Positions 16,742 through 25,669 of a DNA stretch of 64,000 nt are shown here, in pieces. A program made the position numbers and the translations under genes. Below the pieces are notes generated by a model. The model saw nothing but the letters and a program-made list of their open reading frames with translations. It made no database searches and had not been told where the DNA came from. This DNA is from Agromyces allii (GTDB taxonomy: Bacteria; Actinomycetota; Actinomycetes; Actinomycetales; Microbacteriaceae). How positions within the stretch are numbered: the stretch's first letter is position 1; every line of letters begins with the position of its first letter. The stretch spans positions 243,581 to 307,580 of the forward strand of contig NZ_WBIN01000007.1 of the NCBI RefSeq assembly GCF_009749385.1, written 5' to 3'.

Positions 16742-17437
16742 TCAAAGGCCGAGGGCCGCGATACGTCGGTTACGTGCCTCGATGAATTCGAGCGTCGCAC
16801 TCCGATACGCGACGTACTCGTCGAGCGCTCCCGGAACCGACCGGCCGCTAAAGTCGTCAAAGCGCATGAGGAATCGGACGCCCGAACCGTCGGCGGACAC
16901 GAGGTCCTGCAGGAGGAAGAAATCGACGTACCCGGTGAAGTCCTCGAACAGTTCGAAGAAGTCCTCATACCGGGCGAGCACCGCAGCGAGCGGGCTCGGT
17001 TCGTCCAAGTAGTACCGACGAATGCACTCCAGAGTAAGGTCGAGCCGATCGGCGATCTTCCTCGTGAAGCCACGGGCGCCGTTGAGAGTCTGCCTCCCGT
17101 CGACCTTGTTGCCCGGAAAGACCATCATACCGCCGATGGTGTACGCGGCTCGCCTGAACGCCAGCACCTCCTCCGCGGGAATCTGCTCCAGGATGTGCCG
17201 CATCGTCACCCAAGTCGTGAAGGTGGGAATGCACGAGTCACTTGCCAGGACGAACTCACCGAGGTCCGACTTGTGATGCAGGTACGCGCCTTGTGTTGAG
17301 TCGTCGAGGTCGAACACACGCCCATTCGGCAGGGGCTTGCTCCAAAGCGCGCGGTGATACCTCCGCAACGTCGGGCTGTACTTGTCGGGGTCCTTGCCCG
17401 ATGCGTCATTGCGGAAGTCGAACGTGGTGTCGATCAT
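16742..17437 (-). CDS. DUF6994-like protein
   Basis: 231 residues. The chain begins MIDTTFDFRNDASGKDPDKY and contains SPTLRRYHRALWSKPLPNG, a pattern I recognise from DUF6994 family proteins, followed by YTIGGMMVFPGNKVDGRQT and several aromatic-rich helices. Family function is not known. AGGAGAAAGG precedes the ATG, a clear ribosome site. Next downstream is the hypothetical gene at 15761-16414. Proteins of this kind occur as scattered accessory genes in Actinobacteria and sometimes near restriction genes; the position next to the island agrees, but gives no mechanism. Confidence 0.6.
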   Translation of the reverse strand: MIDTTFDFRNDASGKDPDKYSPTLRRYHRALWSKPLPNGRVFDLDDSTQGAYLHHKSDLGEFVLASDSCIPTFTTWVTMRHILEQIPAEEVLAFRRAAYTIGGMMVFPGNKVDGRQTLNGARGFTRKIADRLDLTLECIRRYYLDEPSPLAAVLARYEDFFELFEDFTGYVDFFLLQDLVSADGSGVRFLMRFDDFSGRSVPGALDEYVAYRSATLEFIEARNRRIAALGL

Positions 17438-17473
17438 CAGCCGACCTTTCTCCTCTTCGTTGCGCTCCGCGGG

Positions 17474-17878
17474 CTATACGCCGAGGGCTCTGCCGATCTT
17501 CGCATTCGCTGCACTGCGCGCACGGCGATCCCCGAACGCGGCGTGACGAACATCGAGCGACTCCAGGCGCCGGCTCATGGCCATCAGCAGTGCGGCAACT
17601 CTCCGGCGATGGTGAGCTTCGAGGTCGCGAGCCTCCTCGAGCACCCTCGCTCTCGAGGCGATCGCGCGCACCTTGGTGAGCGTGTCGCGACGCCAGTCCT
17701 GATACGGGCCGTCGGGCCGGCACGCGAGCCGCTCGAACCGGTCGTCGATGATCGCGAGCCGCAGCTCGAGGGCCGCGACATCGGCGAAGAACGCCGTCCG
17801 GTCGACCTGGTGCCGTGACACACCGGCCGCCCGGAGCTGCTGCGCCATCGCTGGGCTGAGATACGAGTCCAACACCAT
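17474..17878 (-). CDS. Small helical protein, island-flanking paralogue 1
   Basis: 134 residues from the ATG at 17876-17878, chosen because AGGAG lies 6-7 bases before it; the longer frame runs through the promoter. The protein is mostly helical and charged: ALELRLAIIDDRFERLA, PYQDWRRDTLTK, EAHHRRRVAALLMAM. It is clearly homologous to the product at 63151-63576 (shared DDRFERLA, PYQxWRRDT and EAHHR segments). The two genes are in the same orientation and bracket the defence island. The DNA block 17724-17773 matches 63380-63429 at 48 of 50 positions. Function unknown; no catalytic motif. Confidence 0.7.
   Translation of the reverse strand: MVLDSYLSPAMAQQLRAAGVSRHQVDRTAFFADVAALELRLAIIDDRFERLACRPDGPYQDWRRDTLTKVRAIASRARVLEEARDLEAHHRRRVAALLMAMSRRLESLDVRHAAFGDRRARSAANAKIGRALGV
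17724..17773. repeat. Direct repeat, left copy (48/50 match with 63380-63429)
   Basis: A 50-base block within the small helical gene starts GCGAGCCGCTCGAA and ends GCAGCTCGAGGGC. It recurs in direct orientation 45.7 kb away with two mismatches by eye. It is part of a conserved coding motif, so identity may reflect selection as well as descent. Confidence 0.75.
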
Positions 17879-17920
17879 GGTCGTCTCCTGAGATGACTCC
17901 GGACTCGGCCGAAGATCACA

Positions 17921-17943
17921 ACAGTACGGAGACCCACCGACAT
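17921..17943 (-). promoter_or_regulatory. Promoter conserved with the right-flank paralogue
   Basis: On the minus strand: ATGTCGGT, nine bases, TACTGT, then TGTGATCTTCGGCC. The same arrangement precedes the paralogue (63618-63640). The TAnnnT hexamer is the probable -10 box. Confidence 0.55.
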
Positions 17944-18099
17944 TCCCCTCGGAGGCCGTAACGCCCACTCCGGCCGCCGCTAACGATTCCGCCCGCACAC
18001 CCGTGTGGAAACGGATGAGGAGCGCTATTCCGTGCCTCTCTCGACCAGTGAGCGCGCCAACGGAGCATCAGATCGGCTCGGCGTGCGGCCGTGTGGTCA

Positions 18100-21000
18100 T
18101 CACACCTCCCTGTCCGCCTCTACCCCGACGACCCTGCCCGGCAGTCCACCGCCGTCGAGGAACACCAACTGCGCCGAAGCACGCTCACCGGTCGCCGCTT
18201 CCAGCGCACGCACATACGCCCGCAGCTGGGGTCCGTAATGCACTGCGCGCTCCTCGAGCGCATCCGCGCCGGCGACTGTGTCGGTCTTGTAGTCGACGAT
18301 CACGAGCGATCCATCGACGTCGCGGAAGAGCAGGTCGATGAATCCCTCGAGCACAAGGCCGTCGTCTTCCGAGGTGCCGACGTAGAGTTCGCTCCAGTGC
18401 TCCGACGCGAACGCCCGCTCCACGACCTCGGTCGCGAGTGCAGACCGTACGTATCCCGCAACGGTCGAAGCAAGCGAAGGAACCCCCTCTGCGAGGGCCT
18501 GTGATTCCGCGACCGATTCGACCAGCGAAGCGTTCCCATCGACGGCCTGCAACGTGCCGTGCACCGCCCGCCCGATGAGGTTGCCGTATCGCCCCTTCAG
18601 CCAGGGCGCGAGTTCGATGTCGCGCCCGCCCTTCGCCCGACCGGCCGCGATTTCGGCGCCTGGCTCATCTCCCGACTCGAGCGCATCGGAGATCGCCCAC
18701 ACCACCTCAGGCTCGGTTCCCTCGAGGCCTGATGCGGTTCGGGCCGAGGGCTGCTGCGATCGTTCACGGGCAGCGACTGTCTCCTGTGTCCACTCCTCGA
18801 ACGACGTCCCGGGTTGAGCCGCCGGCGACGGTCGGCCCCCGGCATCACTCGACCCGGCGGTCACATCCGCCGCCGAGAACCCAACGGCTCCTGGCACATC
18901 CAACGCTCCGGCATCGACCAGGATCTCGGCGGCCGTCGCGACCACCGGCCGAGCCGCTCGATGCAACGACACTACGAGGTGGTCCCGCGCTCGGGTCGCC
19001 GCGACGTATAGGAGGCGGCGCCGCTCCTCGCCGTCCATCTGTTCATCGAGCGGTGCGGCATCGGCGAAGTCGTTCGTCTCGATCGGCCCCGACAGCCTGA
19101 CGGCATAGCCCACTTCCGCGGTCCAGAGCAGGCGTACGCCCGACGACCGCCGCGGATGGCTGGTCATGCCGGACAGCACGACCATCCCGAATTCCAGCCC
19201 CTTCGCCGCGTGCACGGTCATGATCCGCACGACGTCGAGGTCAGTCTCGGGCAGTAGCGACTCGGCGACGCGCGCGGCATCCTGGGCCTGATGCCCGGCC
19301 CAGGCGAGGTACTCGCGCAGTCCGCCGTGCTCGACCTCCGACCAGGCCCGCGCCTGATCGATGACGAACCGGATCCTCCCCCAGTGGTCGCGCACGCGCG
19401 ACGGACGCTCGGTGACGGAAGCCGCCTCGAGCACTCGCCGATCGACCGCGAGGCAGGTCAGCAGATCTGCGGGCGACATCCATCGGCTCCGTCGGGCCAG
19501 GCTACCGAGGTACCCCATCGCGCGGCCGACGGCCGTGTCGGTCAGCTCGTCCGGCACCGGCGCACCGACTGTGAAGCTCCCTCCATCGCGCTTGTGCGCG
19601 AACAAGTCGTCGTCGCCGCATCCGAACAGCGCCGATCGGAGCGCCGTGACCGCCGAGAGCTGGTCACTCGGATCGGCGATCGCCCGCGCCGCGGCCATGA
19701 GCGAGCGGACCTCGATCGACTGGTAGACGAGCGAGCTCGACTCGGCACGGTACGGAATTCCTGCGGCGTCCAAGGCCTCTTCGAGCATCGGCAGCGAGGT
19801 GCGCGACGGAATCAAGACCGCGATGTCGCGCGCGGTGAGCGGCCGCCACCGCTTCGCGACCCGGTCAAACACGGTCCACCCCTCGGCGAGCGCGGTCGTG
19901 ATCACGGCAGCCACATCGGATGCCTCAGCTTCGCGCTGCGGCCCGACCGTCGTCTTCGACGGGTGCGGTTCGACGCCGAGAAGGGTCACAGCGGGCCCCT
20001 CGAGGCGGCCGTCGTTCGACCTGGTGGACCGGTGCGCGTCGAGCGACTCATACGGGGGCTGCATCCGCGGCTGCTCACGAATGACCCGACCGAACACCTC
20101 ATTGATCCAGTCGACGACCGGGGGCACCGTGCGGAAGTTCGTGACCAGGGACAGACGGCGGCCGAACCACTCGCCCGCCTCGAGGTAGGTCGCGATGTTC
20201 GCGCGGCGGAAGCGATAGATCGACTGCTTCGGGTCGCCGACGACGAACAGCGATCCTGCCGGCACTTCGATGTCATGCCAGTCCGCGGCATCCGCAGCTC
20301 GTCCGCCCGCGATGCGCACCGCAAGCTCGATCTGGATCGGGTCGGTGTCTTGGAACTCATCAAGCAGCAGCCGTGGGTACTCGGCCTGGAGTCGGGCACG
20401 CACGTCAGCGTCGCGCCGCAGCAGGTCGCGCGACGCAACCAGCAGGTCGTGGAATTCCAGCGAACCGGATGCCACGCGCTCGCGCGCACCGTCGAGCACG
20501 GCCTGTGCGATCCACCGCGCAATGGGCCGCAGCGCAGCATCACCGTATTGCCCGGCGACGGCCGCGGCATTCGCCTTGAGGGCCTTGACCTCGTCTTTGA
20601 GGCCCGGCAGGTCCGGCCAGTTCGCGCCCTTGCCGCCCCTACCGATCCCGAGGTCGGCCAGTTCGCGAACGCGCGCGAACTGCTCGCCGTGGTCGACAGC
20701 CTGCCGGAATGACTCGACCCACGCTGCAACGTTCCGGATGACGCCGAGGAACAGGTCGGCGTCGTCACGGCAGTCCGCCTCAGCCTCGCTCACGAGCACC
20801 GCGTGGCGCAGCAGGCCGTCAGTGTCCGGCAGGACCATCGCGCCCCGCGGCTGCGCGAGCACGTGCGACTCGATCAGGTCCCAGTCGTTGCCGAAGGCGC
20901 GGGTGAGTGACCGGAGTTGGTCGGGCGTCGTGCCGACCTCGAGCACGAGCTGCAGCGGGTCGGCGAGATCGTCGTCGTCGAGCATGCGGCGCCACATCGT

Positions 21001-21492
21001 CGTCCAGCGGTCGTCGAAGGCGACGGATGACCCGACTTCGTCGAGCACCTCGACCAGCGGCGGCATGGCGGCCTGGATCGGGAAAGCCGCGAGGATGCGC
21101 TGGGCGAACGAGTGCAGTGTGCCGATCGCAGCGCCGTCGAGGTCGTCGAGGGCCTGCTGGACGATGCGCTCGAGCGATGAACCCACGCCCTGCCCATCCG
21201 TACCCGCGACAGCCGACGCCGCGGCCTCGGCGGCCGCCTCACGGTGCACCTTCTCGAACTCGGCGCGCAAACGATCACGGAGCTCGGTGCCCGCTTTCTC
21301 GGTGAAGGTCACGACCGCGGTCTTCGCGAGCGGCACGCCGTCGTGCAGCACCGAGTTGACGACACGTGCGACGAGCGCTGAGGTCTTGCCCGTACCCGCG
21401 CCAGCGTCGACGAACAGGCTCTCCGCGAGGTTCTCGCGGATCTCCGAGCGAGCCGGATCGTCGGCGAGCGGGAGGCGAGCGGCCGGGGTCAT
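18100..21492 (-). CDS. AddA/RecB-like helicase-nuclease
   Basis: 1130 residues, a UvrD-type superfamily 1A helicase with C-terminal PD-(D/E)XK nuclease. Motifs in order: Walker A DAGAGTGKTSALVARV (about 29-44), TFTEKAGTELRDRL, Walker B LLLDEFQDTDPIQIEL, GDPKQSIYRFRRAN, VHAAKGLEFGMVVLSG, and nuclease core GFIDLLF...LVIVDYKTDTV near 1050-1070. This matches AddA/RecB subunits, which unwind and degrade linear DNA from double-strand ends. The start overlaps the AddB-like stop by 4 bases, so the two form a complex. A stand-alone repair role is possible, but the leading Mrr gene and island location suggest anti-phage DNA degradation. Confidence 0.88.
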   Translation of the reverse strand: MTPAARLPLADDPARSEIRENLAESLFVDAGAGTGKTSALVARVVNSVLHDGVPLAKTAVVTFTEKAGTELRDRLRAEFEKVHREAAAEAAASAVAGTDGQGVGSSLERIVQQALDDLDGAAIGTLHSFAQRILAAFPIQAAMPPLVEVLDEVGSSVAFDDRWTTMWRRMLDDDDLADPLQLVLEVGTTPDQLRSLTRAFGNDWDLIESHVLAQPRGAMVLPDTDGLLRHAVLVSEAEADCRDDADLFLGVIRNVAAWVESFRQAVDHGEQFARVRELADLGIGRGGKGANWPDLPGLKDEVKALKANAAAVAGQYGDAALRPIARWIAQAVLDGARERVASGSLEFHDLLVASRDLLRRDADVRARLQAEYPRLLLDEFQDTDPIQIELAVRIAGGRAADAADWHDIEVPAGSLFVVGDPKQSIYRFRRANIATYLEAGEWFGRRLSLVTNFRTVPPVVDWINEVFGRVIREQPRMQPPYESLDAHRSTRSNDGRLEGPAVTLLGVEPHPSKTTVGPQREAEASDVAAVITTALAEGWTVFDRVAKRWRPLTARDIAVLIPSRTSLPMLEEALDAAGIPYRAESSSLVYQSIEVRSLMAAARAIADPSDQLSAVTALRSALFGCGDDDLFAHKRDGGSFTVGAPVPDELTDTAVGRAMGYLGSLARRSRWMSPADLLTCLAVDRRVLEAASVTERPSRVRDHWGRIRFVIDQARAWSEVEHGGLREYLAWAGHQAQDAARVAESLLPETDLDVVRIMTVHAAKGLEFGMVVLSGMTSHPRRSSGVRLLWTAEVGYAVRLSGPIETNDFADAAPLDEQMDGEERRRLLYVAATRARDHLVVSLHRAARPVVATAAEILVDAGALDVPGAVGFSAADVTAGSSDAGGRPSPAAQPGTSFEEWTQETVAARERSQQPSARTASGLEGTEPEVVWAISDALESGDEPGAEIAAGRAKGGRDIELAPWLKGRYGNLIGRAVHGTLQAVDGNASLVESVAESQALAEGVPSLASTVAGYVRSALATEVVERAFASEHWSELYVGTSEDDGLVLEGFIDLLFRDVDGSLVIVDYKTDTVAGADALEERAVHYGPQLRAYVRALEAATGERASAQLVFLDGGGLPGRVVGVEADREV

Positions 21493-24400
21493 CCGCGCAC
21501 CCCGTCCGACGCGTCAGAAGGCACCGCCGACGGATCGATCAGCGAGTACAGGCGCCGCAGCGAAGCATCGGTTCGCTTGCGCTCGCTGGGGCCGCGCACG
21601 TGACCGTATCCGACGCCGTCAGGGTTGCAGAACGGGCACTGTATCCACGCGAAGTCATCGGCGGACGGAGGCTTCGCAATGAAGTACCCGTCGCGAATGC
21701 CGGCGACGAGTGTGGCGAGCGCGGCGACATAGGTTCGCTCAAGCTGTTCGTCGAGCACGACATCGATGCGGTCGCCACGATTCTTGCGCCCGATGAACCA
21801 GTAGCCAGCCTCGACCCGCTCGTTTCCGAACGCGTCGCGCGCCGCGTGCGCGTAGAGCGGAAGCTGTAGCTTAGTGCCGGCGACGACGGGATCCTTCGGG
21901 ATATCGCTGAATCCGCGCGCGCTGCCGGTCTTGAAGTCTGTCACGAGAAGCGTGCCGTCGCGCGTGACGTCGACACGGTCGGCACTGCCACGCATCGCGA
22001 CCACGCCGCCCTCGACCTCAACCCGCACCGCGGCCTTGCCGTGCATGCCGAACGGCAGTTCGCTCTCGAGGATCCGCGAGTCGCGAGCGGCGTGCGCGGC
22101 GTCGTCGAGATCAAGCGCGAGGTCGAGGTCGCGATGCACCTGCACGCGCTCCGGCGCCCAGAGGCGCGGATGTCCCGTGAGCCCTCGCCGCTCGAAGTCG
22201 GCCATGACCGCCTCGGCGATCTCGTGCATGCGCGCACGGTGCGCGGCCGTCCACGGCTCCCCGAAATCGGGCAGGCTCGGCGACTCCTCGGTGAGCCGAT
22301 CGAGCACGGTGTGGATGATCGAGCCGAGGTCCCACGGCCGGATCCGGATGATCTCCTCCGGCGTCTCGAGCGGGCGCACGCCGAGCAGACGCTCGACGAA
22401 GAACGCATGTGCGCAATCGGCGTACTTCTCGAGCGCCGTCGGTGAGACGAGGTCGGTCCCGCTCGCATAGTCGGGCAGACCGGTCGTGCCCGCGAGATTG
22501 CCGTCGAAGCGGGTGAACGCATCGACGCCACGGGCACGGATGAGGTCGAGCGCGGCGGTCAACGCCGTATCGCCTGGGAGGCCGACTTGTCTGCCGTTTG
22601 CGCTCTCCCCCACCAGATGCCGAAGCCGCCACTCCTGCTCGGTTCCGGGCCGGTCGGCGCGCGCGACGCCCTCCCAGTGCGACGCGACCGAACGCATGTG
22701 GGTGCCGGATGCCTCACTCCATCGCGTGGCCTCGAGGTCGGGTCTGCCCGTGATCGCGCGAAGCGTCGGCATGAGCCACCGGCTCGGCAGTCGTTCGGCA
22801 CCGCGCCGGAGGTCGCCCCGCGGGAAGCTCGCCGTGACATCGCCGGCGGCGAACGCCGCGAGCAGTGCGCGATGCCTGCGACGAAGTCGGTCACCCGCGG
22901 TATCGAGGGCGCCGGCGGTCTGCACCCTCACCGCGTCAGGCAGGATGGGGTCGACGTGCGCGCGGCCCGGGTACAAATCCTCGGAGAGCCCGACCACGAA
23001 GACGTGGTCGGCGTCGAGCGAGAGCGCGGCGTCGATCGGTCCGACGAACACTCCGTCGCCGTACCGGCCGACCCGCGACGTGCGCCCGTCGAGGTCGACC
23101 TCGAGGATCTCGACCAGGGAGCCGAGTGTCGGTGGCATCCCGATGCCGTCGAGCTCAGCCAGCCCACCGAGTGTCTGCTCGATCGCCGTCGCGGCGCGCT
23201 GCTCTTCCTCGGGGAGCCGGTTCATCGCGTCGGAGCGCCCGAAGTACCGGTGCAACAGCGCGAGCGCCCATTCGCCGAACGCCGCCCAACCTCCGAGCGC
23301 GCGACCTTCCTCGAGACGTCGGCGCAACTCGGAGACGAATACTGCGAGTGCCTGCGACTCGGCGATCGAGCGCTCCCGATATGCAATGGAGCCGGGGCTC
23401 GCATCGGGATCGTCGCGGTCTGACACGAGCCTCGCCTGGTGGCGCGCCTCGTGATCGGCCAGCCGCCCGGCCCAGTCCCCGCCCGTAATACCGGCCTCGC
23501 GACTCAGTCGCTCCCAGCGCGTGCGCGGAACGGATGCCCCGTCCTCGCCGAGCCGGATCGGGGCCCGCCCCAACCAATCGAAGAATGCGACCCGACGCAG
23601 GTCGTCTGGATCCAGCATGAGGAGGGTGAGGAACGCATCGGCGACGGCGCGGTCGCGGAGAGGTCGCCCGCCGGGGCCGTTGGCGGCGATCCCGGCGGCC
23701 GCGAGATGGTTGTGAAGGAGCCGAGAGTATGGCACCGCTTGCGAATGGAGGACGGCGACCCGATGGGCGGCTGCGCCGTCGGCGAGCAGTGCGCGCACTT
23801 CGCGGGTGACGGCGCGGACCTCGTCATCGGAGTCGGAAGCGTGGAGGATGCGGGTGGCGTGGGCTTGATCGGGCTGCTGGGCTGAATCTGTGCCATCTGC
23901 CGCCCTGAGTTGGCCGAAGGCTGCGGCGAGCGGCTCGTCGACCTCCGTGAGGTCGGTCATGCCGAGGATCGTCATGACCGGTGGCGCGGCCGAGCCGTCC
24001 AACGCCTGGAGGAAGGCGCGTTCGACGGGAGACGGCTCGCCGGGCAAGTACACGATCACCCGCCCGAATGCGAGCGCGACGTCGATATCGCGCTGGCGGA
24101 GAAGCTGCACCGCGGCCTCGAGGACCGCGACCTCGTCTCGCCGCCCGTCGAGCGCACGCAGTGTGACCTCGTGATGCAGGCGAACGAGGTCGGCACCGAG
24201 CTCACCTGAGGCGGTGATCGCGGCGAATGAGTCCTCGTCCAATCCGCGAAGCTCATGGTGCGCGCGAACCAGCGCCCGAATGGTTGCTGAGTGATGCGCG
24301 ACCGGCTCGAAACATCCGCCTGCCTGAGCCAGCCGACTCCGCCAGATCGCCGTGAGTCGAGCAGACGTCACGGGTGGCAACGTCGCACTCGCAGCAGCGA

Positions 24401-24623
24401 GCAGCTGCTCGGCAAGCCGGCGGAGCGTCAGGACGTTGACGGCGGCGACACCAGGGTGATCGCCGATTCCGCTCGCAAGTGCTCGGCGAGCACTGATCGC
24501 CGCAATGTTGTCGCGGACGATGATCGTGACGGGGGCGAGCGGGTTGCCCTGCTTCGCCTCCGCGACGACGGCACGAAGCTTCTCGATCGCTGCGGAGCCG
24601 AATCCGGTGTGATGTGTTCGCAT
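21489..24623 (-). CDS. AddB-like inactivated-helicase nuclease subunit
   Basis: 1044 residues from the ATG at 24621-24623. It has no Walker A; the N-terminal region is RecC/AddB-like inactive helicase (VTIIVRDNIAAISARRAL). The C-terminal PD-(D/E)XK nuclease shows SPTALEKYADCAHAFFVER, LGSIIHTVLDRL, RGSADRVDVTRDGTLLVTDF with DFKTGS, and QLPLYAHAARDAF. An AddB-type Fe-S site needs one upstream Cys (YADCAH) and three downstream; here only CPFC is seen, followed by NPDGVGYGH, so the fourth ligand seems lost or replaced by His. It overlaps the AddA-like gene and follows Mrr by 7 bases, forming a three-gene operon. Confidence 0.82.
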   Translation of the reverse strand: MRTHHTGFGSAAIEKLRAVVAEAKQGNPLAPVTIIVRDNIAAISARRALASGIGDHPGVAAVNVLTLRRLAEQLLAAASATLPPVTSARLTAIWRSRLAQAGGCFEPVAHHSATIRALVRAHHELRGLDEDSFAAITASGELGADLVRLHHEVTLRALDGRRDEVAVLEAAVQLLRQRDIDVALAFGRVIVYLPGEPSPVERAFLQALDGSAAPPVMTILGMTDLTEVDEPLAAAFGQLRAADGTDSAQQPDQAHATRILHASDSDDEVRAVTREVRALLADGAAAHRVAVLHSQAVPYSRLLHNHLAAAGIAANGPGGRPLRDRAVADAFLTLLMLDPDDLRRVAFFDWLGRAPIRLGEDGASVPRTRWERLSREAGITGGDWAGRLADHEARHQARLVSDRDDPDASPGSIAYRERSIAESQALAVFVSELRRRLEEGRALGGWAAFGEWALALLHRYFGRSDAMNRLPEEEQRAATAIEQTLGGLAELDGIGMPPTLGSLVEILEVDLDGRTSRVGRYGDGVFVGPIDAALSLDADHVFVVGLSEDLYPGRAHVDPILPDAVRVQTAGALDTAGDRLRRRHRALLAAFAAGDVTASFPRGDLRRGAERLPSRWLMPTLRAITGRPDLEATRWSEASGTHMRSVASHWEGVARADRPGTEQEWRLRHLVGESANGRQVGLPGDTALTAALDLIRARGVDAFTRFDGNLAGTTGLPDYASGTDLVSPTALEKYADCAHAFFVERLLGVRPLETPEEIIRIRPWDLGSIIHTVLDRLTEESPSLPDFGEPWTAAHRARMHEIAEAVMADFERRGLTGHPRLWAPERVQVHRDLDLALDLDDAAHAARDSRILESELPFGMHGKAAVRVEVEGGVVAMRGSADRVDVTRDGTLLVTDFKTGSARGFSDIPKDPVVAGTKLQLPLYAHAARDAFGNERVEAGYWFIGRKNRGDRIDVVLDEQLERTYVAALATLVAGIRDGYFIAKPPSADDFAWIQCPFCNPDGVGYGHVRGPSERKRTDASLRRLYSLIDPSAVPSDASDGVRG

Positions 24624-24630
24624 CGCCGGC

Positions 24631-25536
24631 TCAGAGCGCCTCGAAGAAGTCCTCGTCGACGCGATACAGGACGATCGGTGCATCCGCCTGAACTCCAACC
24701 TCATGCCGCACCATGAGCTGCGCGAGGCGGTCTCCGTCGATGAGTTCGATCCTCGCATTGACCCTGCGAGCTTCCTCGATCGCGCCCTGCGTGAAGCGGC
24801 TCGAGGTGATGAAGACTCCGCGATCGCCTTGAGCACCCATCAGCGCGCCGACGAACTTTTGGATCTCCGGGCGCTGTACGACCGTTCCGTTGTAGCGCTT
24901 CGCTTGAATGTAGATCCGGTCAAGACCGAGTGGATCCTGGCTGATGATGCCGTCGATCCCACGGTCACCTGGCTGCCCCGAGTGTTCGACGACGCCGTGC
25001 TGTCCGTATCCCATCTTGCTCAGGAGCTTGATGACGAGTACTTCGAAGTCTCGAGGCGAGACCGCGAGGACCCGCTCGAGGATTTCGCCCTCGACTGCGG
25101 CACGATTCTCGGCCTCCGCAGCCTGCGCGAGCTCGAGCGGTGAGCGGTCGTCGGTCTCTGCGGTCGGGTTGGAGCTCAGGTCGGCTTTTCGAATTCGGGA
25201 TCGGGACCTGAATGCGACGTACTCCGGGTAGCGCCCAAGCGCCTTCACGTCGATCCGCTCGGGGATCTCTACGAGGGCCTGACGTCCACGATCGGTGATC
25301 CTGATGTGCGCCCGCAGTGGGCGCTCGAGCAAACCCGCTTGGAACAGGTGCGACACGGCCCAGTGCGCCTTGTTGTCGAATCGTCGCTGCCCACTCGGGA
25401 TGAGCTCGGCCCGCTCGTCATCGCTGACGTCGAACTCGGCACCGAGATCGTCGATGACCTGTTTCATCGGATGGACCGCACCATCCGACGTCAGCTCTAG
25501 CACGGGACGCATGAGCGCTTGGAAATCGGGAATCAC
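24631..25536 (-). CDS. mrr: Mrr-type restriction endonuclease
   Basis: 301 residues with a GTG start preceded by GAGGAGG. An N-terminal winged-helix Mrr_N domain covers about 1-95 (ELTSDGAVHPMKQVIDDL, AGLLERPLRAHIRITDRGR). The C-terminal Mrr catalytic domain (about 150-290) has GDRGIDGIISQDPLGLDRIY and IQAKRY: Asp and the Q-A-K variant of the PD-(D/E)XK site that is standard in Mrr. Mrr enzymes are type IV nucleases cutting modified DNA. Here mrr is first gene of an operon with AddB- and AddA-like genes (7-base gap, then overlap), so initial cutting by Mrr could supply ends for processive degradation. Confidence 0.92.
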   Translation of the reverse strand: MIPDFQALMRPVLELTSDGAVHPMKQVIDDLGAEFDVSDDERAELIPSGQRRFDNKAHWAVSHLFQAGLLERPLRAHIRITDRGRQALVEIPERIDVKALGRYPEYVAFRSRSRIRKADLSSNPTAETDDRSPLELAQAAEAENRAAVEGEILERVLAVSPRDFEVLVIKLLSKMGYGQHGVVEHSGQPGDRGIDGIISQDPLGLDRIYIQAKRYNGTVVQRPEIQKFVGALMGAQGDRGVFITSSRFTQGAIEEARRVNARIELIDGDRLAQLMVRHEVGVQADAPIVLYRVDEDFFEAL

Positions 25537-25669
25537 GGAGTTCCTCCTCAGCGAAGCCAGCGTCGTTCGGCGTTCACCGCCGTTCCAAGGCTGGCATACG
25601 GCCGATCGATGCGCAGCAAGTCATACGCGTGGGTTGCCGCACAGCCGTCCGGGCCGGAACACTGAGCAC

